A DNA stretch of 46,104 bases from Aquihabitans sp. (GTDB lineage: Bacteria; Actinomycetota; Acidimicrobiia; Acidimicrobiales; Iamiaceae), in contig JANXNS010000036.1 in NCBI GenBank assembly GCA_025353965.1, positions 1 to 46,104 of the forward strand. Reading direction: 5' to 3'. The position numbers and the translations under genes were made by a program. This document shows positions 17,385-25,956 of this stretch, piece by piece. The notes below the pieces were generated by a model, which was not told the DNA's origin, made no database searches, and saw only the letters and a program-made list of their open reading frames with translations. How positions within the stretch are numbered: the first letter of the stretch is position 1; each line of letters starts with the position of its first letter.

Positions 17385-18617
17385 ATGTCGGAGTACTCGC
17401 TCGACTTCAACGAAGACCAGATTCAGATCAAGGATTGGGTCCACCAGTTCGCCAAGAACGTCGTGCGCCCGGCAGCTGAAGAGTGGGACGAGCGGGAAGA
17501 ATTCCCGTGGCCCATCGTGGAAGAAGCCGCCAAGATCGGGCTCTACAGCTTCGACTTCATGGCCAACGCCATGATCGGCGACCCCACCGGTCTCACCATG
17601 CCCATCGCCATCGAGGAACTCTTCTGGGGCGACGCCGGTATTGGCCTCTCGATCATGGGCTCCGGCCTGGCCGCCGCCGGTATCGCCGGCAACGGCACCC
17701 CCGAGCAGATGATGGAGTGGGTGCCCCAGTGCTACGGAACCCCGGAGAAGATCCAGCTGGGCGCCTTCTGCGTGTCCGAGCCGGATGCCGGCTCGGACGT
17801 CAGTTCGCTGCGCACCAAGGCGGTGTACGACGAGGTCAAGGACGAGTGGACCATCAACGGCACCAAGGCATGGATCACCAACGGCGGCATTGCCGACATC
17901 CACGTTGTGGTGGCCACGGTGGATCCCGCATTGCGGGGCCGCGGTCAGGCCAGCTTCATCGTGCCGCCCAACACCCCGGGGCTCTCCCAGGGGCAGAAGT
18001 ACAAGAAGCACGGCATCCGCGCCTCGCACACCTGCGAGGTCGTCCTGGAGGACGTGAAGGTGCCCGGTTCCTGCCTCCTCGGTGGCAAGGACAAGCTGGA
18101 CGAGAAGCTGGCCCGTGCTCGCGAGGCCCTTACCAAGCCCAAGGGCGAGTCATCCGGCAAGCAGCCGGCCATGGCCACGTTCGAGGCCACCCGTCCCGCC
18201 GTGGGCGCCCAGGCCATTGGCGTGGCCCGGGCCGCCTACGAGTTCGCCCTGGAGTACGCCGGTGAGCGGCAAGCATTCGGCAAGCCCATCATCATGAACC
18301 AGGCCATTGCCTTCATGCTGGCCGACATGATCACCGAGATCGATGCCGCTCGCCTCCTGGTTCATCGTGCCGCATGGCTCTCCCGCAACGGCAAGTACGT
18401 GAACGCTGAGGGCTCGCAGAGCAAGCTCAAGGCTGGCCGCGTTGCGGTGTGGGTGACCGAGCGGGCCATCCAGATCCTGGGCGGGTACGGCTACACCCGT
18501 GAATACCCGGTGGAGCGCATGCACCGCGATGCCAAAATCTTCGACATCTTCGAAGGCACCGAGCAGATCCAGCAGCTGGTGATCGCCCGGGCCATCTCCG
18601 GCCGCCGCATCGAGTAG
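17385..18617 (+). CDS. Acyl-CoA dehydrogenase
   Basis: FAD-dependent alpha,beta-dehydrogenation of an acyl-CoA, 410 aa. The N-terminal helical domain (about 1-125) is followed by the beta domain with the FAD-contact motif AFCVSEPDAGSDVSS and KAWITNGG. The C-terminal helical domain carries GERQAFGKPI, QILGGYGYTREYP and IFEGTEQIQQL, in which the Glu of EGTE is the usual catalytic base. An insert near residues 240-265 (REALTKPKGESSGKQPAMA) is longer than in classic SCAD/MCAD. Chain-length preference cannot be read. GAAGG upstream of ATG 17385 serves as ribosome site. The palindrome at 17338 is a likely operator. It is followed by a hairpin at 18637. Confidence 0.92.
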   Translation: MSEYSLDFNEDQIQIKDWVHQFAKNVVRPAAEEWDEREEFPWPIVEEAAKIGLYSFDFMANAMIGDPTGLTMPIAIEELFWGDAGIGLSIMGSGLAAAGIAGNGTPEQMMEWVPQCYGTPEKIQLGAFCVSEPDAGSDVSSLRTKAVYDEVKDEWTINGTKAWITNGGIADIHVVVATVDPALRGRGQASFIVPPNTPGLSQGQKYKKHGIRASHTCEVVLEDVKVPGSCLLGGKDKLDEKLARAREALTKPKGESSGKQPAMATFEATRPAVGAQAIGVARAAYEFALEYAGERQAFGKPIIMNQAIAFMLADMITEIDAARLLVHRAAWLSRNGKYVNAEGSQSKLKAGRVAVWVTERAIQILGGYGYTREYPVERMHRDAKIFDIFEGTEQIQQLVIARAISGRRIE

Positions 18618-18636
18618 CTCATATATGGCCTCTGAG

Positions 18637-18659
18637 CTGGGAAGGTAACACCTTTCCAG
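18637..18659 (+). terminator. Hairpin after the acyl-CoA dehydrogenase gene
   Basis: CTGGGAAGG (18637-18645) and CCTTTCCAG (18651-18659) pair over 9 positions with one G-T wobble around a TAACA loop, 20 nt after the stop codon. No strong T-tract, so the strength as a terminator is uncertain. Confidence 0.45.
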
Positions 18660-18663
18660 TCGT

Positions 18664-18780
18664 TACTTCGCAGGCCCACTGATCGATAGGGCCGAAGGCC
18701 TCTCACACCGAGAAATCGTCCGCTGCCTCAAGCGCTGCATCGCCGGAAACCGCTACCCAATCATCCTCCAAGACCTCGCC
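18664..18780 (+). pseudogene. Remnant of an IS110-type transposase C-terminus
   Basis: In the gap between two convergent genes, one plus-strand frame reads DRAEGLSHREIVRCLKR and then CIAGNRYPIIL. It resembles the C-terminal end of IS110-family transposases (an EGK-x-x-x-E-IxRCLKR-x-IA pattern). Only about 39 codons remain, with no start codon, no catalytic DEDD or Ser region and no visible terminal repeats, so it is a decayed trace. The assignment rests on a short motif recalled by eye. Confidence 0.45.
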
Positions 18781-18813
18781 GCCTTGGCCCTACGGGTATA
18801 TCAGCCAGTCGGC

Positions 18814-19854
18814 TCAGCGGGTGAGGACCACCTTGAGTGCGCCGGTGTCGGCGGCGCGGGCGAACACGTCGTAGGCCTCGTCGAACTGGTCGAGGGTGAA
18901 GTGGTGGGTGATGAAGCGATCGACGTCCATTTGGTGGCCCTGGGCTAGGCGCAGGAGCGTTGGCGTCGAGAAGGTGTCGACCAGGCCGGTGGTGATGGTG
19001 ACGTTGCGAATCCACAGCTCTTCGAGGTGCAGCGTGACCGGGGCGCCGTGCACGCCGATGTTGGCGATGTGACCGCCCGGCCGGGCCAGTTTGGTGGCCA
19101 GCTCGAAGGTGGGCGGCACGCCGACGGCCTCGATGGCGACGTCGGCGCCCAGGCCACCGGTGAGCTCCTGGACGATGGCCAGGGCATCCTCGCGGCCGTT
19201 GTTGATGGTGATGTCGGCACCGAACTGTTTGGCGGCCTCGAGCCGGCTGTCGGCCAGGTCGATCGCGATGACGTGCGACGGGCTGAACAGGCGGGCACCC
19301 ATGATTGCGGAGAGCCCGATCGGTCCGGCACCCACCACGGCGACCACGTCGCCCGGTTGTACGTGGCCGTTCAGCACGCCAACCTCATAGCCGGTGGGGA
19401 GGATGTCGGCGAGCATGAGGATCTGCTCGTCGGATACCCCAGCGGGGATCGGGTAGGTGGAGTTGTCGGCGAAGGGTACCCGTACGTATTCGGCCTGGGT
19501 ACCGTCGATCTTGTGCCCGAGGATCCAACCGCCGCCGCCGAGGCATTGGCCGAAGCTGCCCTCACGGCAGTAGCGGCAGGCCCCGCAGGCGGTGACACAG
19601 GAGACGAGCACGCGGTCTCCGATCTTGGTGTTCTTGCACCCGGCGCCGACGGACTCGACGGTGCCGACGGCCTCGTGGCCGAGGATGCGGCCGTCGGTGA
19701 CCGCGGGGACATCGCCCTTGAGGATGTGGAGGTCGGTGCCACAGATCGTCACGGCGTCGACCCGGACGATGGCGTCGGTGTCGTCAATGACGACCGGCAT
19801 GGGGACCTCTTCCCAGGCCTTTTGGCCGGGACCGTGGTATACGACAGCGCGCAT
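18814..19854 (-). CDS. Zinc-dependent alcohol dehydrogenase (MDR family)
   Basis: 346 aa medium-chain NAD(P)-dependent dehydrogenase. The catalytic zinc site is in TICGTDLHILKG and ILGHEAVGTV. The structural zinc cluster is CGACRYCREGSFGQC with four Cys. The nucleotide-binding glycines are in AVVGAGPIGLSAIMGARL, followed by an acidic VIAIDLADSRLE that favours NAD. The set resembles actinobacterial secondary-alcohol or threonine-dehydrogenase-like members; the true substrate is unclear. Start ATG 19854 (MRAVVYHGPG), with AAGGAG upstream; a 26-residue upstream extension is rejected. A short GGGAGG/CCTCCC hairpin lies in the leader. Convergent with the acyl-CoA dehydrogenase gene; no partner gene in the same direction is adjacent. 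Confidence 0.92.
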   Translation of the reverse strand: MRAVVYHGPGQKAWEEVPMPVVIDDTDAIVRVDAVTICGTDLHILKGDVPAVTDGRILGHEAVGTVESVGAGCKNTKIGDRVLVSCVTACGACRYCREGSFGQCLGGGGWILGHKIDGTQAEYVRVPFADNSTYPIPAGVSDEQILMLADILPTGYEVGVLNGHVQPGDVVAVVGAGPIGLSAIMGARLFSPSHVIAIDLADSRLEAAKQFGADITINNGREDALAIVQELTGGLGADVAIEAVGVPPTFELATKLARPGGHIANIGVHGAPVTLHLEELWIRNVTITTGLVDTFSTPTLLRLAQGHQMDVDRFITHHFTLDQFDEAYDVFARAADTGALKVVLTR

Positions 19855-19988
19855 GAATCCTGCTCCTTGGTGGGAGGGCGCTCCTCCCTCGTCCTGACCG
19901 TACGGACCATCGGTGGCGACCGGTAGGGCCAAAGGTCATCGGGGCATCCCGGGGCCAAATGTGGATGCGGACGGCTACCTCCGATCAA

Positions 19989-21488
19989 TCAGGTGGCGAG
20001 GCTGACGTCGTGAGTGTTGGTGTCGCTACTGATGGTGACACGACGTTGTACCCAGGAGCCTTCGAGAATCGTGTCTATGACTTCGTGTCGATTGGTCCGG
20101 GCGTAGCAGCGTGAACCGTCGGGCAGGTCGCAGATGGCCAGCGCGTGGTCGGGATCATGGTCTGGCCCGTAGACGACGGTCGCGGCGGCCAGGGTGGCCG
20201 GGCCGGTTGCATCTGCTGTAATCCGGCGGTCGGCCGAGCCGGGCCCAGCGGTCCACCGTTGGCTGCCGGGGTCGATGCCGTGCCGGACCGGGCCCGGTGT
20301 CCGGGACCACACCGCCGCTACATGTTTCGTGAGGTGCATCCCGATCCCCGTGGTCATTGCGGTCTCGCTTCGGCCGTCCCTCATGTGGTCCACCATGTGG
20401 CTGGTGGAGTGGCTGAGGTAGTTGCTGCTGGGGCCTCCGTGGTAGGGGAGTCCGCCGGTCACGGTGATCGGGCGTTCGTCGGTGGCATCGAGGCCGAGGG
20501 CGTCGGTGGCGAACTGGACGGCTGATCCGAAGCAGCTGTAGAGATCGAAGGTGTCGATGTCGTCCACCTGGAGGTTGGCGGTTGCGAGGGCCTCGGCGGT
20601 GGCGTCGCGGATACCAGCAGAGGATGTGAGGTCGTTTCGGGCGGCGAGGTGGACGGCGTCGCGGGCGAAGCCCCAGCCGCGCAGGTATACGCGGCGATCC
20701 TCGGGGATCGAGCACCGGTCGGCCAGTTCCTTGGTGACCAAGAGGTTGGCTGCAGCCATGTCCACGTCGAGAAAGGCGGTCATCCGCTTCGTGTAAGGGC
20801 TAGCGACCATCCGGTTGTCGAGCCCGGCTGTGGTCAGCTCGTCCGGTGTGCGTTCCTCCTGGAACCAGGCGTCGGGGTTGGTCCGGGCGGTTGTGGCCAA
20901 CTTGGCGATCACGGAGCGCAACTGGCGCCGCTGGGGATGGTGACCGTCGGCCGCCCATCGGGCTTGCTCGAGAAGGGCGAAGGTGAGCCAGGCCGGAAGT
21001 ACGCCATGGGCGAGTTCGGTTGGCAGGTACCACTCATGGAGATCGATCGGGAATTCCGGTGGGCTCAGGTGCGGGTAGCTCCACGGTGGTGGTTCGTGGG
21101 CGCGGTCGAAAAGGCGTCGGGAGGCCAGGGCTTCTCCGCCGACGACAAGTGCGGCCGAACAGTCACCGCGGAGCATGGCGACGGCCGCCTGGTTGATGAG
21201 CCGTTGCGGAGACGTCCCCGCGAGGATGGACTCGACGGACTGGGCCGGCTCAATGCCGAGGCGTCCGGTGAGCCGGGTGAGCGGGTTGTCATAGGCCCAG
21301 GACTGGCAATGAACTAACCCCAGGTAGTCGACCGACGCCAGCAGGTCGTGAGTCGCCGACGCGTCGAGGGCTGCGGCCCGAGAGATCTCGTCCCACATGG
21401 CCAGCGGTTCGGGGGCAGGCGGTCCGCCTGGGTGCCAGGTCCGCCGGGCCGTGCCCACCAGGCAGGGCGACCTCGGATCGATGGTCAC
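19989..21488 (-). CDS. Thiolase-like protein, TLP1 type, coupled to dabA
   Basis: About 499 aa. The fold is that of thiolases (ESILAGTSPQRLINQAAVAM, then ALVVGGEALASRR, and FDLYSCFGSAVQFATDALGL), with GGLPYHGGPSSNY replacing the GHP and CxG catalytic motifs. The usual nucleophilic Cys is not at its place, so thiolytic activity is doubtful. The extra C-terminal region (about 430-499, LAAATVVYGPDHDPDHALAI) fits the additional domain of the thiolase-like protein type 1 group known from mycobacteria. Start GTG 21488 overlaps the dabA stop (GTGA) with GGGAGG just upstream, so it is translationally coupled to dabA. Its link to carbon uptake is unknown; I infer only from position. Confidence 0.75.
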   Translation of the reverse strand: MTIDPRSPCLVGTARRTWHPGGPPAPEPLAMWDEISRAAALDASATHDLLASVDYLGLVHCQSWAYDNPLTRLTGRLGIEPAQSVESILAGTSPQRLINQAAVAMLRGDCSAALVVGGEALASRRLFDRAHEPPPWSYPHLSPPEFPIDLHEWYLPTELAHGVLPAWLTFALLEQARWAADGHHPQRRQLRSVIAKLATTARTNPDAWFQEERTPDELTTAGLDNRMVASPYTKRMTAFLDVDMAAANLLVTKELADRCSIPEDRRVYLRGWGFARDAVHLAARNDLTSSAGIRDATAEALATANLQVDDIDTFDLYSCFGSAVQFATDALGLDATDERPITVTGGLPYHGGPSSNYLSHSTSHMVDHMRDGRSETAMTTGIGMHLTKHVAAVWSRTPGPVRHGIDPGSQRWTAGPGSADRRITADATGPATLAAATVVYGPDHDPDHALAICDLPDGSRCYARTNRHEVIDTILEGSWVQRRVTISSDTNTHDVSLAT

Positions 21489-24028
21489 GCCGCCTCCCAG
21501 CGGCCGTGGCCGGCGTAGTGGTGGTCGACGCTGCCGTCGTCGTTCATGGCGAGCAGATGGATCCACCCGTGGTCGCACAGGTTGCGGATGTGTTCGTGCC
21601 CGGCGAGGGCGTCGTCGATGGCTTGGAGGGGGGCTTCGATGATCACGTTGAGGTGGAGCGGTTCGTGTTGGAGCTTGTGGCCGTCGTGCACGGATTGCCA
21701 GGGGAGCCCGGTGCGCAGGTCGCCGCCGTTGCCTTCTAGGACCCCGAGCCGTCCGACCACGTTGTGCAGCGTCTTGTTGCCGGATCCGAAGAGGCGGGGT
21801 TCGACGGTGGAGGCGTAGTACTGCAGGTTGATCCAGCTGGCCACGACGACGGGGGCGGTGAGGATGAGTTCGAGGACCTTGAAGTCTTCGTCTTGGCGCC
21901 AGTCATAGGAGTGCAGGAACGCTCGGCCTTCGAGGTCGATGCGGGCGGTGCGGTGGCGGGGCGCAGCGATGAAGGCCCGGCAACCCGCCAGGCCCCATTC
22001 GGGGCGGACCTGAGCCCAGTCGGTGCTGCGGCGGATCACCGCGGCGTCGGTGTCGTCGCCTGCGGCGATGCCGAGTCGGCCGGCCCGTTCCGCTCGGGTG
22101 GCTCGGCTGGCGGCAGCCAGGCTTGCCGCCAGCGCGACGACGGCGCCGGTGTGGCTGGCGGGAACAGAGGAGGTGTCGAAGAGGGCGACCTCGTCAGTGG
22201 TGGTGTCGTGCAGCCCGGCGAGGAACCAGGTGTCGTCGGGGACGACGATGCCGCGTGTGGTGAGGCCGGTGCGGACCTGGGGGTCGTTGAGGACCGCTGC
22301 CGCGACGCGAGCGTTGGCTTCGCCGGTGTTGCCGCCGCATGCGCCGCAGTTGAGCCCAGTCTCATAGGGGTTGTTGACGGTGGATGCGCCGTGGCCGGCG
22401 ATCAGCACCAGTGGGGCGAGTCCCGTGCGCAGCGACAGTCCACGGAGCGCACCTTCGGCTAGGCGGATCCGGTCCTCGGGTCCGATCCCGGCGCCGGTTG
22501 GGCCACTCGGGCTCGTTGACGCGTCGAGCGAGGGGCCTTTGTGGCCGGTGGCCCACGGACCGAGGCCTTCGACATCCGCGGTCGGGATCGGTCGGGTGCG
22601 GCCGTAGCTGTCGGTGAACAGCTTTGGTAGGTAGCCCAGCCCGACGGGTCCAACGAAGCTGAAGCACGAGACCGCCCCCATCTTGAACGACTTCCAGGCG
22701 CGGGCGACGTGGTGGGCGAGTCGCCGTCGGGCGACCGCAGCATCGGTCGTTGCCGGGTCGGCGAGGACTTCGACCACGGTGGGCCCGGAGGTGAGTAGCA
22801 CCGGGTACTGGGCGGCGCCGTGCTGGTGAGCGAGGGGCACATAGGTGACTGCGAACCCGAAAAACCCGGCGAAGCCGAGCGTCTCGATGTCTCCGCCGGT
22901 CTCAAGGTGGCGGCGGTAGGTCTCTGAGCGCACGTCGATGCAGAAGATCGCTTGGGCCTCTGCTCGACCCGGCGAGCTGTGTTCCCTGCCGCCGGGGGCG
23001 GAGAGTTGGGCGGCGATCCGGCGGCGCTCGGCCCGGTCGAGAGCATCTTGGAGCACGAGTTTGTCGGCGAGGCCCGGTTGCGGAGCGTCTGGCGAGGCGC
23101 AGTGGATTGCATCGGTCCAGGCCGTGCTCAGGCCTTGGGTGGACAGGGTGCGGAGCAGCCCGTGCTCCCAAGCCAGCACAATGGCGAGGAACTGCACCAG
23201 GGTGTCGTCATCGGGTTGGCCCGCCAGGTCGGCTTCGAAGGCGATGCGAGCTGCGTGTGCAGCCCATCCGCCCACCTGCAGCAGCACCGCGTGGAGGTAG
23301 GTGTCGAGGAGTTCGTCGGGCACGTCGAGGTGTTCGAGTGCGATGTGGGCGGCGGCAAGCGGTTCGCCGGGCAGCGACCGCATCACGGCTCGAAAGCCGC
23401 GCAGGCCCATGACTTCGGGGGTGCGGTCCGCGGTGGCCTCCTCGAGCCAGGACGCATAAGGCCGCTGTGCCCGGTCCGCGGATCGCCACGCGGCCTGACC
23501 ATCATCAAAGTACGCGGCGGCCCAAGCGGCGATGCGCTCCACCGAAAACCGTGCCCAGTCCGAGCCGGTGACGGCCGTCGCCGTTCGTGTCACCGTGGGA
23601 ACTGAAGGCTGGGGATCCATTCCGGGCGCGGCGGCTCGGCAGCGGTCGACGAAGACGTCGACCGTGTCGGTCCCGGCCGGATCGGCCGCGGCCATTGCCG
23701 CCTGGAGGTCTGCGATGGTGATACGGCCCTCGTCCACCGCACTCAAGTAGTACGCGGGTGGCAGTGTGCCCCGTGCCCCGGCGGTGGCAGCCAACCGGGC
23801 GGCGGCCTCCGCGACACCGAGATCAACGAGACCAACGTAGGGGTTGACAGCCACGAACCGGTCAAGCGGCCACAGCGGGGCGATACGGCGGGTGGCCTCT
23901 CGGAGCGCCTTCTCGGTCATCTCTGGGGTCCTCGGCGCGGTGCGGTGAGGGGCGTGATTGATGGTGGTGGGGTCGAGCATGGGGGCGTCTCCATAACTGA
24001 TGGACGAGGTCGGGGCTGGTGCGGTCAT
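21485..24028 (-). CDS. dabA: Inorganic carbon transporter subunit DabA (DUF2309)
   Basis: 847 aa, the soluble/peripheral carbonic-anhydrase-like subunit of the DAB dissolved inorganic carbon pump. It is thought to turn CO2 into bicarbonate, driven by ion flow through DabB. The zinc site is complete: IFCIDVRSE gives Cys 363 and Asp 365, GHGASTVNNP gives His 546, and GLNCGACGG gives Cys 561. The spacing (two, and fifteen residues) is the same as in the characterised Halothiobacillus protein. Conserved N-terminal segments such as APLWPLDRFVAVNPYVGL are present. The ATG at 24028 overlaps the dabB stop codon (ATGA), and the gene in turn overlaps the downstream thiolase-like gene. Confidence 0.93.
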   Translation of the reverse strand: MTAPAPTSSISYGDAPMLDPTTINHAPHRTAPRTPEMTEKALREATRRIAPLWPLDRFVAVNPYVGLVDLGVAEAAARLAATAGARGTLPPAYYLSAVDEGRITIADLQAAMAAADPAGTDTVDVFVDRCRAAAPGMDPQPSVPTVTRTATAVTGSDWARFSVERIAAWAAAYFDDGQAAWRSADRAQRPYASWLEEATADRTPEVMGLRGFRAVMRSLPGEPLAAAHIALEHLDVPDELLDTYLHAVLLQVGGWAAHAARIAFEADLAGQPDDDTLVQFLAIVLAWEHGLLRTLSTQGLSTAWTDAIHCASPDAPQPGLADKLVLQDALDRAERRRIAAQLSAPGGREHSSPGRAEAQAIFCIDVRSETYRRHLETGGDIETLGFAGFFGFAVTYVPLAHQHGAAQYPVLLTSGPTVVEVLADPATTDAAVARRRLAHHVARAWKSFKMGAVSCFSFVGPVGLGYLPKLFTDSYGRTRPIPTADVEGLGPWATGHKGPSLDASTSPSGPTGAGIGPEDRIRLAEGALRGLSLRTGLAPLVLIAGHGASTVNNPYETGLNCGACGGNTGEANARVAAAVLNDPQVRTGLTTRGIVVPDDTWFLAGLHDTTTDEVALFDTSSVPASHTGAVVALAASLAAASRATRAERAGRLGIAAGDDTDAAVIRRSTDWAQVRPEWGLAGCRAFIAAPRHRTARIDLEGRAFLHSYDWRQDEDFKVLELILTAPVVVASWINLQYYASTVEPRLFGSGNKTLHNVVGRLGVLEGNGGDLRTGLPWQSVHDGHKLQHEPLHLNVIIEAPLQAIDDALAGHEHIRNLCDHGWIHLLAMNDDGSVDHHYAGHGRWEAA

Positions 24029-25608
24029 GACGACTGCCCGGTGACACGGAGGGCACCAATGGTCCGGTCGAACGCGGCGTTGGCATAGAGGCCGTTGCGT
24101 AGATGCAGGGCTAGGCGCCGGCGCCGGGGCCCGCCGCCGAGCGCTGGGTGGCTGAGCTGGAAGATGATCACCGTCGCGAACCCCGCCACGACCGTGGTAA
24201 CCAGCGCGGCGTGAACGAGCGTGCGTGCTCCGTGGTGTGGCACGGCCTCGCCGAGGAGGTGGTGGGCGCCTCCTTCAAGCGAGAAGAACGCCACCGTGAC
24301 CATCGTGGCAAGACCTGCGGCGCGGACGATCGCCGACGCTGGTCCGTCGGAATCCAGGGTCGGGGCGACGATCTGCGTCGTGCCCAGCACCAGCACAGCC
24401 CCGATCGCGAGCAGCATCGGCTGGGTGGTGAAGTCGACCTGCCACAGTGCGGCCATCGCCAGGTAGATGCCCACGGCGAGGGCGGCGCTGGCGGCCAGGC
24501 GGGAGGGGCTGCCGAGGCGGGAAGGCACGGCCACCGCCGAGGCGCGGGTTTCGTCGATGACGCTGCCTGAGGACAAGAACGCGTGGGCCTTGTAGAACGA
24601 GTGCGCGACCAGGTGCAGCAACACGGCCGGGTAGACGCCCATGCCGCACACCAGCAGCATGAATCCCATGTGGGCGGCACTGGAGTACCCGAGGGCGACC
24701 TTCACCGATGGTTGGGTGAGGAGCACCACCGAGGCGAACAAAGCGGTGAAGCCGCCCACGGCCACCAGCACGGCGGTCGCGGTGGCCGAGCCGTCGACGA
24801 TGAAGGCCAGGCGCAAGATCAAGAACGGACCGGCGTTCAGGATCCCGGCATGCAGCAACGCCGACACCGGTGTCGGGGTCTCCATGACCTCCACCAGCCA
24901 GCCATGGGTCGGGAATTGCGCCGACTTCAAGACCGCGGCGATGGCAATACCCAGCGCCGCCGCCTCGACGGCACCCAAGCTCCAGCCGCCGCGGGCCGCG
25001 GCCGGGGCCAGGTCGAACAGCCGCCCGAGATCACCGGTACCGAAGCGGTGGTAGAGCAGCCCCGCCGCTCCGATGAGGAAGAAGTCCCCAAGCCGGGCGG
25101 CGATGAACTTCTTGCGGGCCGCCACCACCGCCGCACGACGCTCGGGGTAGAACAGCAGCAGACGGTGCAGGGCCAGGCTGGTGGCGATCCACGCCACCAC
25201 CAACATCGCCAGGTTGCCCGCCACGACCAGGGCCTCGACCGCCGCGATGGCGACTGCCAACCGGCCGAGGAACGCGCCATGGCGATCGTCGCCGTCCAGG
25301 TAGGTGCAGCTGTAGCGGAAGATCACCACCGCCAATAGCGAGATCATGGCCAACATCACCGTGCTGAGCGAATCGAGCCGCACGGAAAACCCGAGGCCGC
25401 GTCCACCCAGGAGCCCACTCGTCGAGTCCCCACGGCTGGCTACCGAGGCACCCGCGAACGCGGCCACCACCACACCGGCCCACGTCGCGATGGTGCCGAC
25501 CCGCTTCACCGCGTCGGGCCCGGTACCGGGCTTGGCGGCCGCCACCGCAGCGGTGAGCACGAACGCTCCCGGTGCCAACAGCACCATCGCCGTCAACCCC
25601 GACGTCAT
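24025..25608 (-). CDS. dabB: Membrane subunit DabB of the inorganic carbon pump (NuoL-like)
   Basis: 527 aa, about 13-14 transmembrane helices. It belongs to the proton-conducting antiporter/complex I subunit family (NuoL, MrpA): FPTHGWLVEVMETPTPVSAL carries the conserved discontinuous-helix region, HLVAHSFYKAHAFLSSGSV the next, and RYSCTYLDGDDRHGAF the entry loop. It is shorter than true NuoL and lacks the long C-terminal lateral helix, as expected for DabB. Partnering dabA immediately downstream settles the assignment. Start ATG 25608 has GAGGAGG in front. An AT-rich stretch with a perfect inverted repeat lies 52 bp upstream. Confidence 0.92.
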   Translation of the reverse strand: MTSGLTAMVLLAPGAFVLTAAVAAAKPGTGPDAVKRVGTIATWAGVVVAAFAGASVASRGDSTSGLLGGRGLGFSVRLDSLSTVMLAMISLLAVVIFRYSCTYLDGDDRHGAFLGRLAVAIAAVEALVVAGNLAMLVVAWIATSLALHRLLLFYPERRAAVVAARKKFIAARLGDFFLIGAAGLLYHRFGTGDLGRLFDLAPAAARGGWSLGAVEAAALGIAIAAVLKSAQFPTHGWLVEVMETPTPVSALLHAGILNAGPFLILRLAFIVDGSATATAVLVAVGGFTALFASVVLLTQPSVKVALGYSSAAHMGFMLLVCGMGVYPAVLLHLVAHSFYKAHAFLSSGSVIDETRASAVAVPSRLGSPSRLAASAALAVGIYLAMAALWQVDFTTQPMLLAIGAVLVLGTTQIVAPTLDSDGPASAIVRAAGLATMVTVAFFSLEGGAHHLLGEAVPHHGARTLVHAALVTTVVAGFATVIIFQLSHPALGGGPRRRRLALHLRNGLYANAAFDRTIGALRVTGQSS

Positions 25609-25956
25609 GGCCTTCCCTCCTCAGAGATGGTCCGCGTCGTGGCCCGCCGAGAAGGATCAGTGTGCATGCGCTGTTGCATGCACACGTTTTAACACACGAA
25701 TCAAACCACGTATGTATTAGCTAGCGCTAGGGCAGGGACCGAGGCCGAGGCCGGTCGCGTCGACGGTCCTCCACCACCTCGTCGGCACACCGATCACGAG
25801 CCGAACAACGCCCCAGCCCGGACTCGCCCCTCAACCATCGCGTCCACGACCGTCAAGCCCAGGCACGAGCGCAGCGCCTGCGCTCGCCGGTCCCAGTAAT
25901 GGTGTGAACCGGGCTGTCGGTTTAGGCGCTTCCTCTGGGACCATCGCGTGATTCCT
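25609..25956. other. Intergenic region between the dab operon and the FtsX-type permease gene
   Basis: Besides the inverted repeat it holds a 10-bp palindrome CTAGCGCTAG at 25721-25730 in the AT-rich part. The remainder (about 25740-25950) is GC-rich. One minus-strand frame here (LGLTVVDAMVEGRVRAG) looks protein-like but has no start and ends quickly, so it may be a gene remnant or chance. No gene is called. Confidence 0.5.
25660..25685. promoter_or_regulatory. Perfect inverted repeat upstream of dabB
   Basis: GTGTGCATGC (25660-25669), a 6-nt spacer, then its exact complement GCATGCACAC (25676-25685). It is centred about 65 bp before the dabB start, next to the only AT-rich patch nearby (TTTTAACACACGAATCAAA), and is a candidate operator for the dab operon. 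It could also fold as an RNA hairpin in the 5' leader. Confidence 0.5.
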
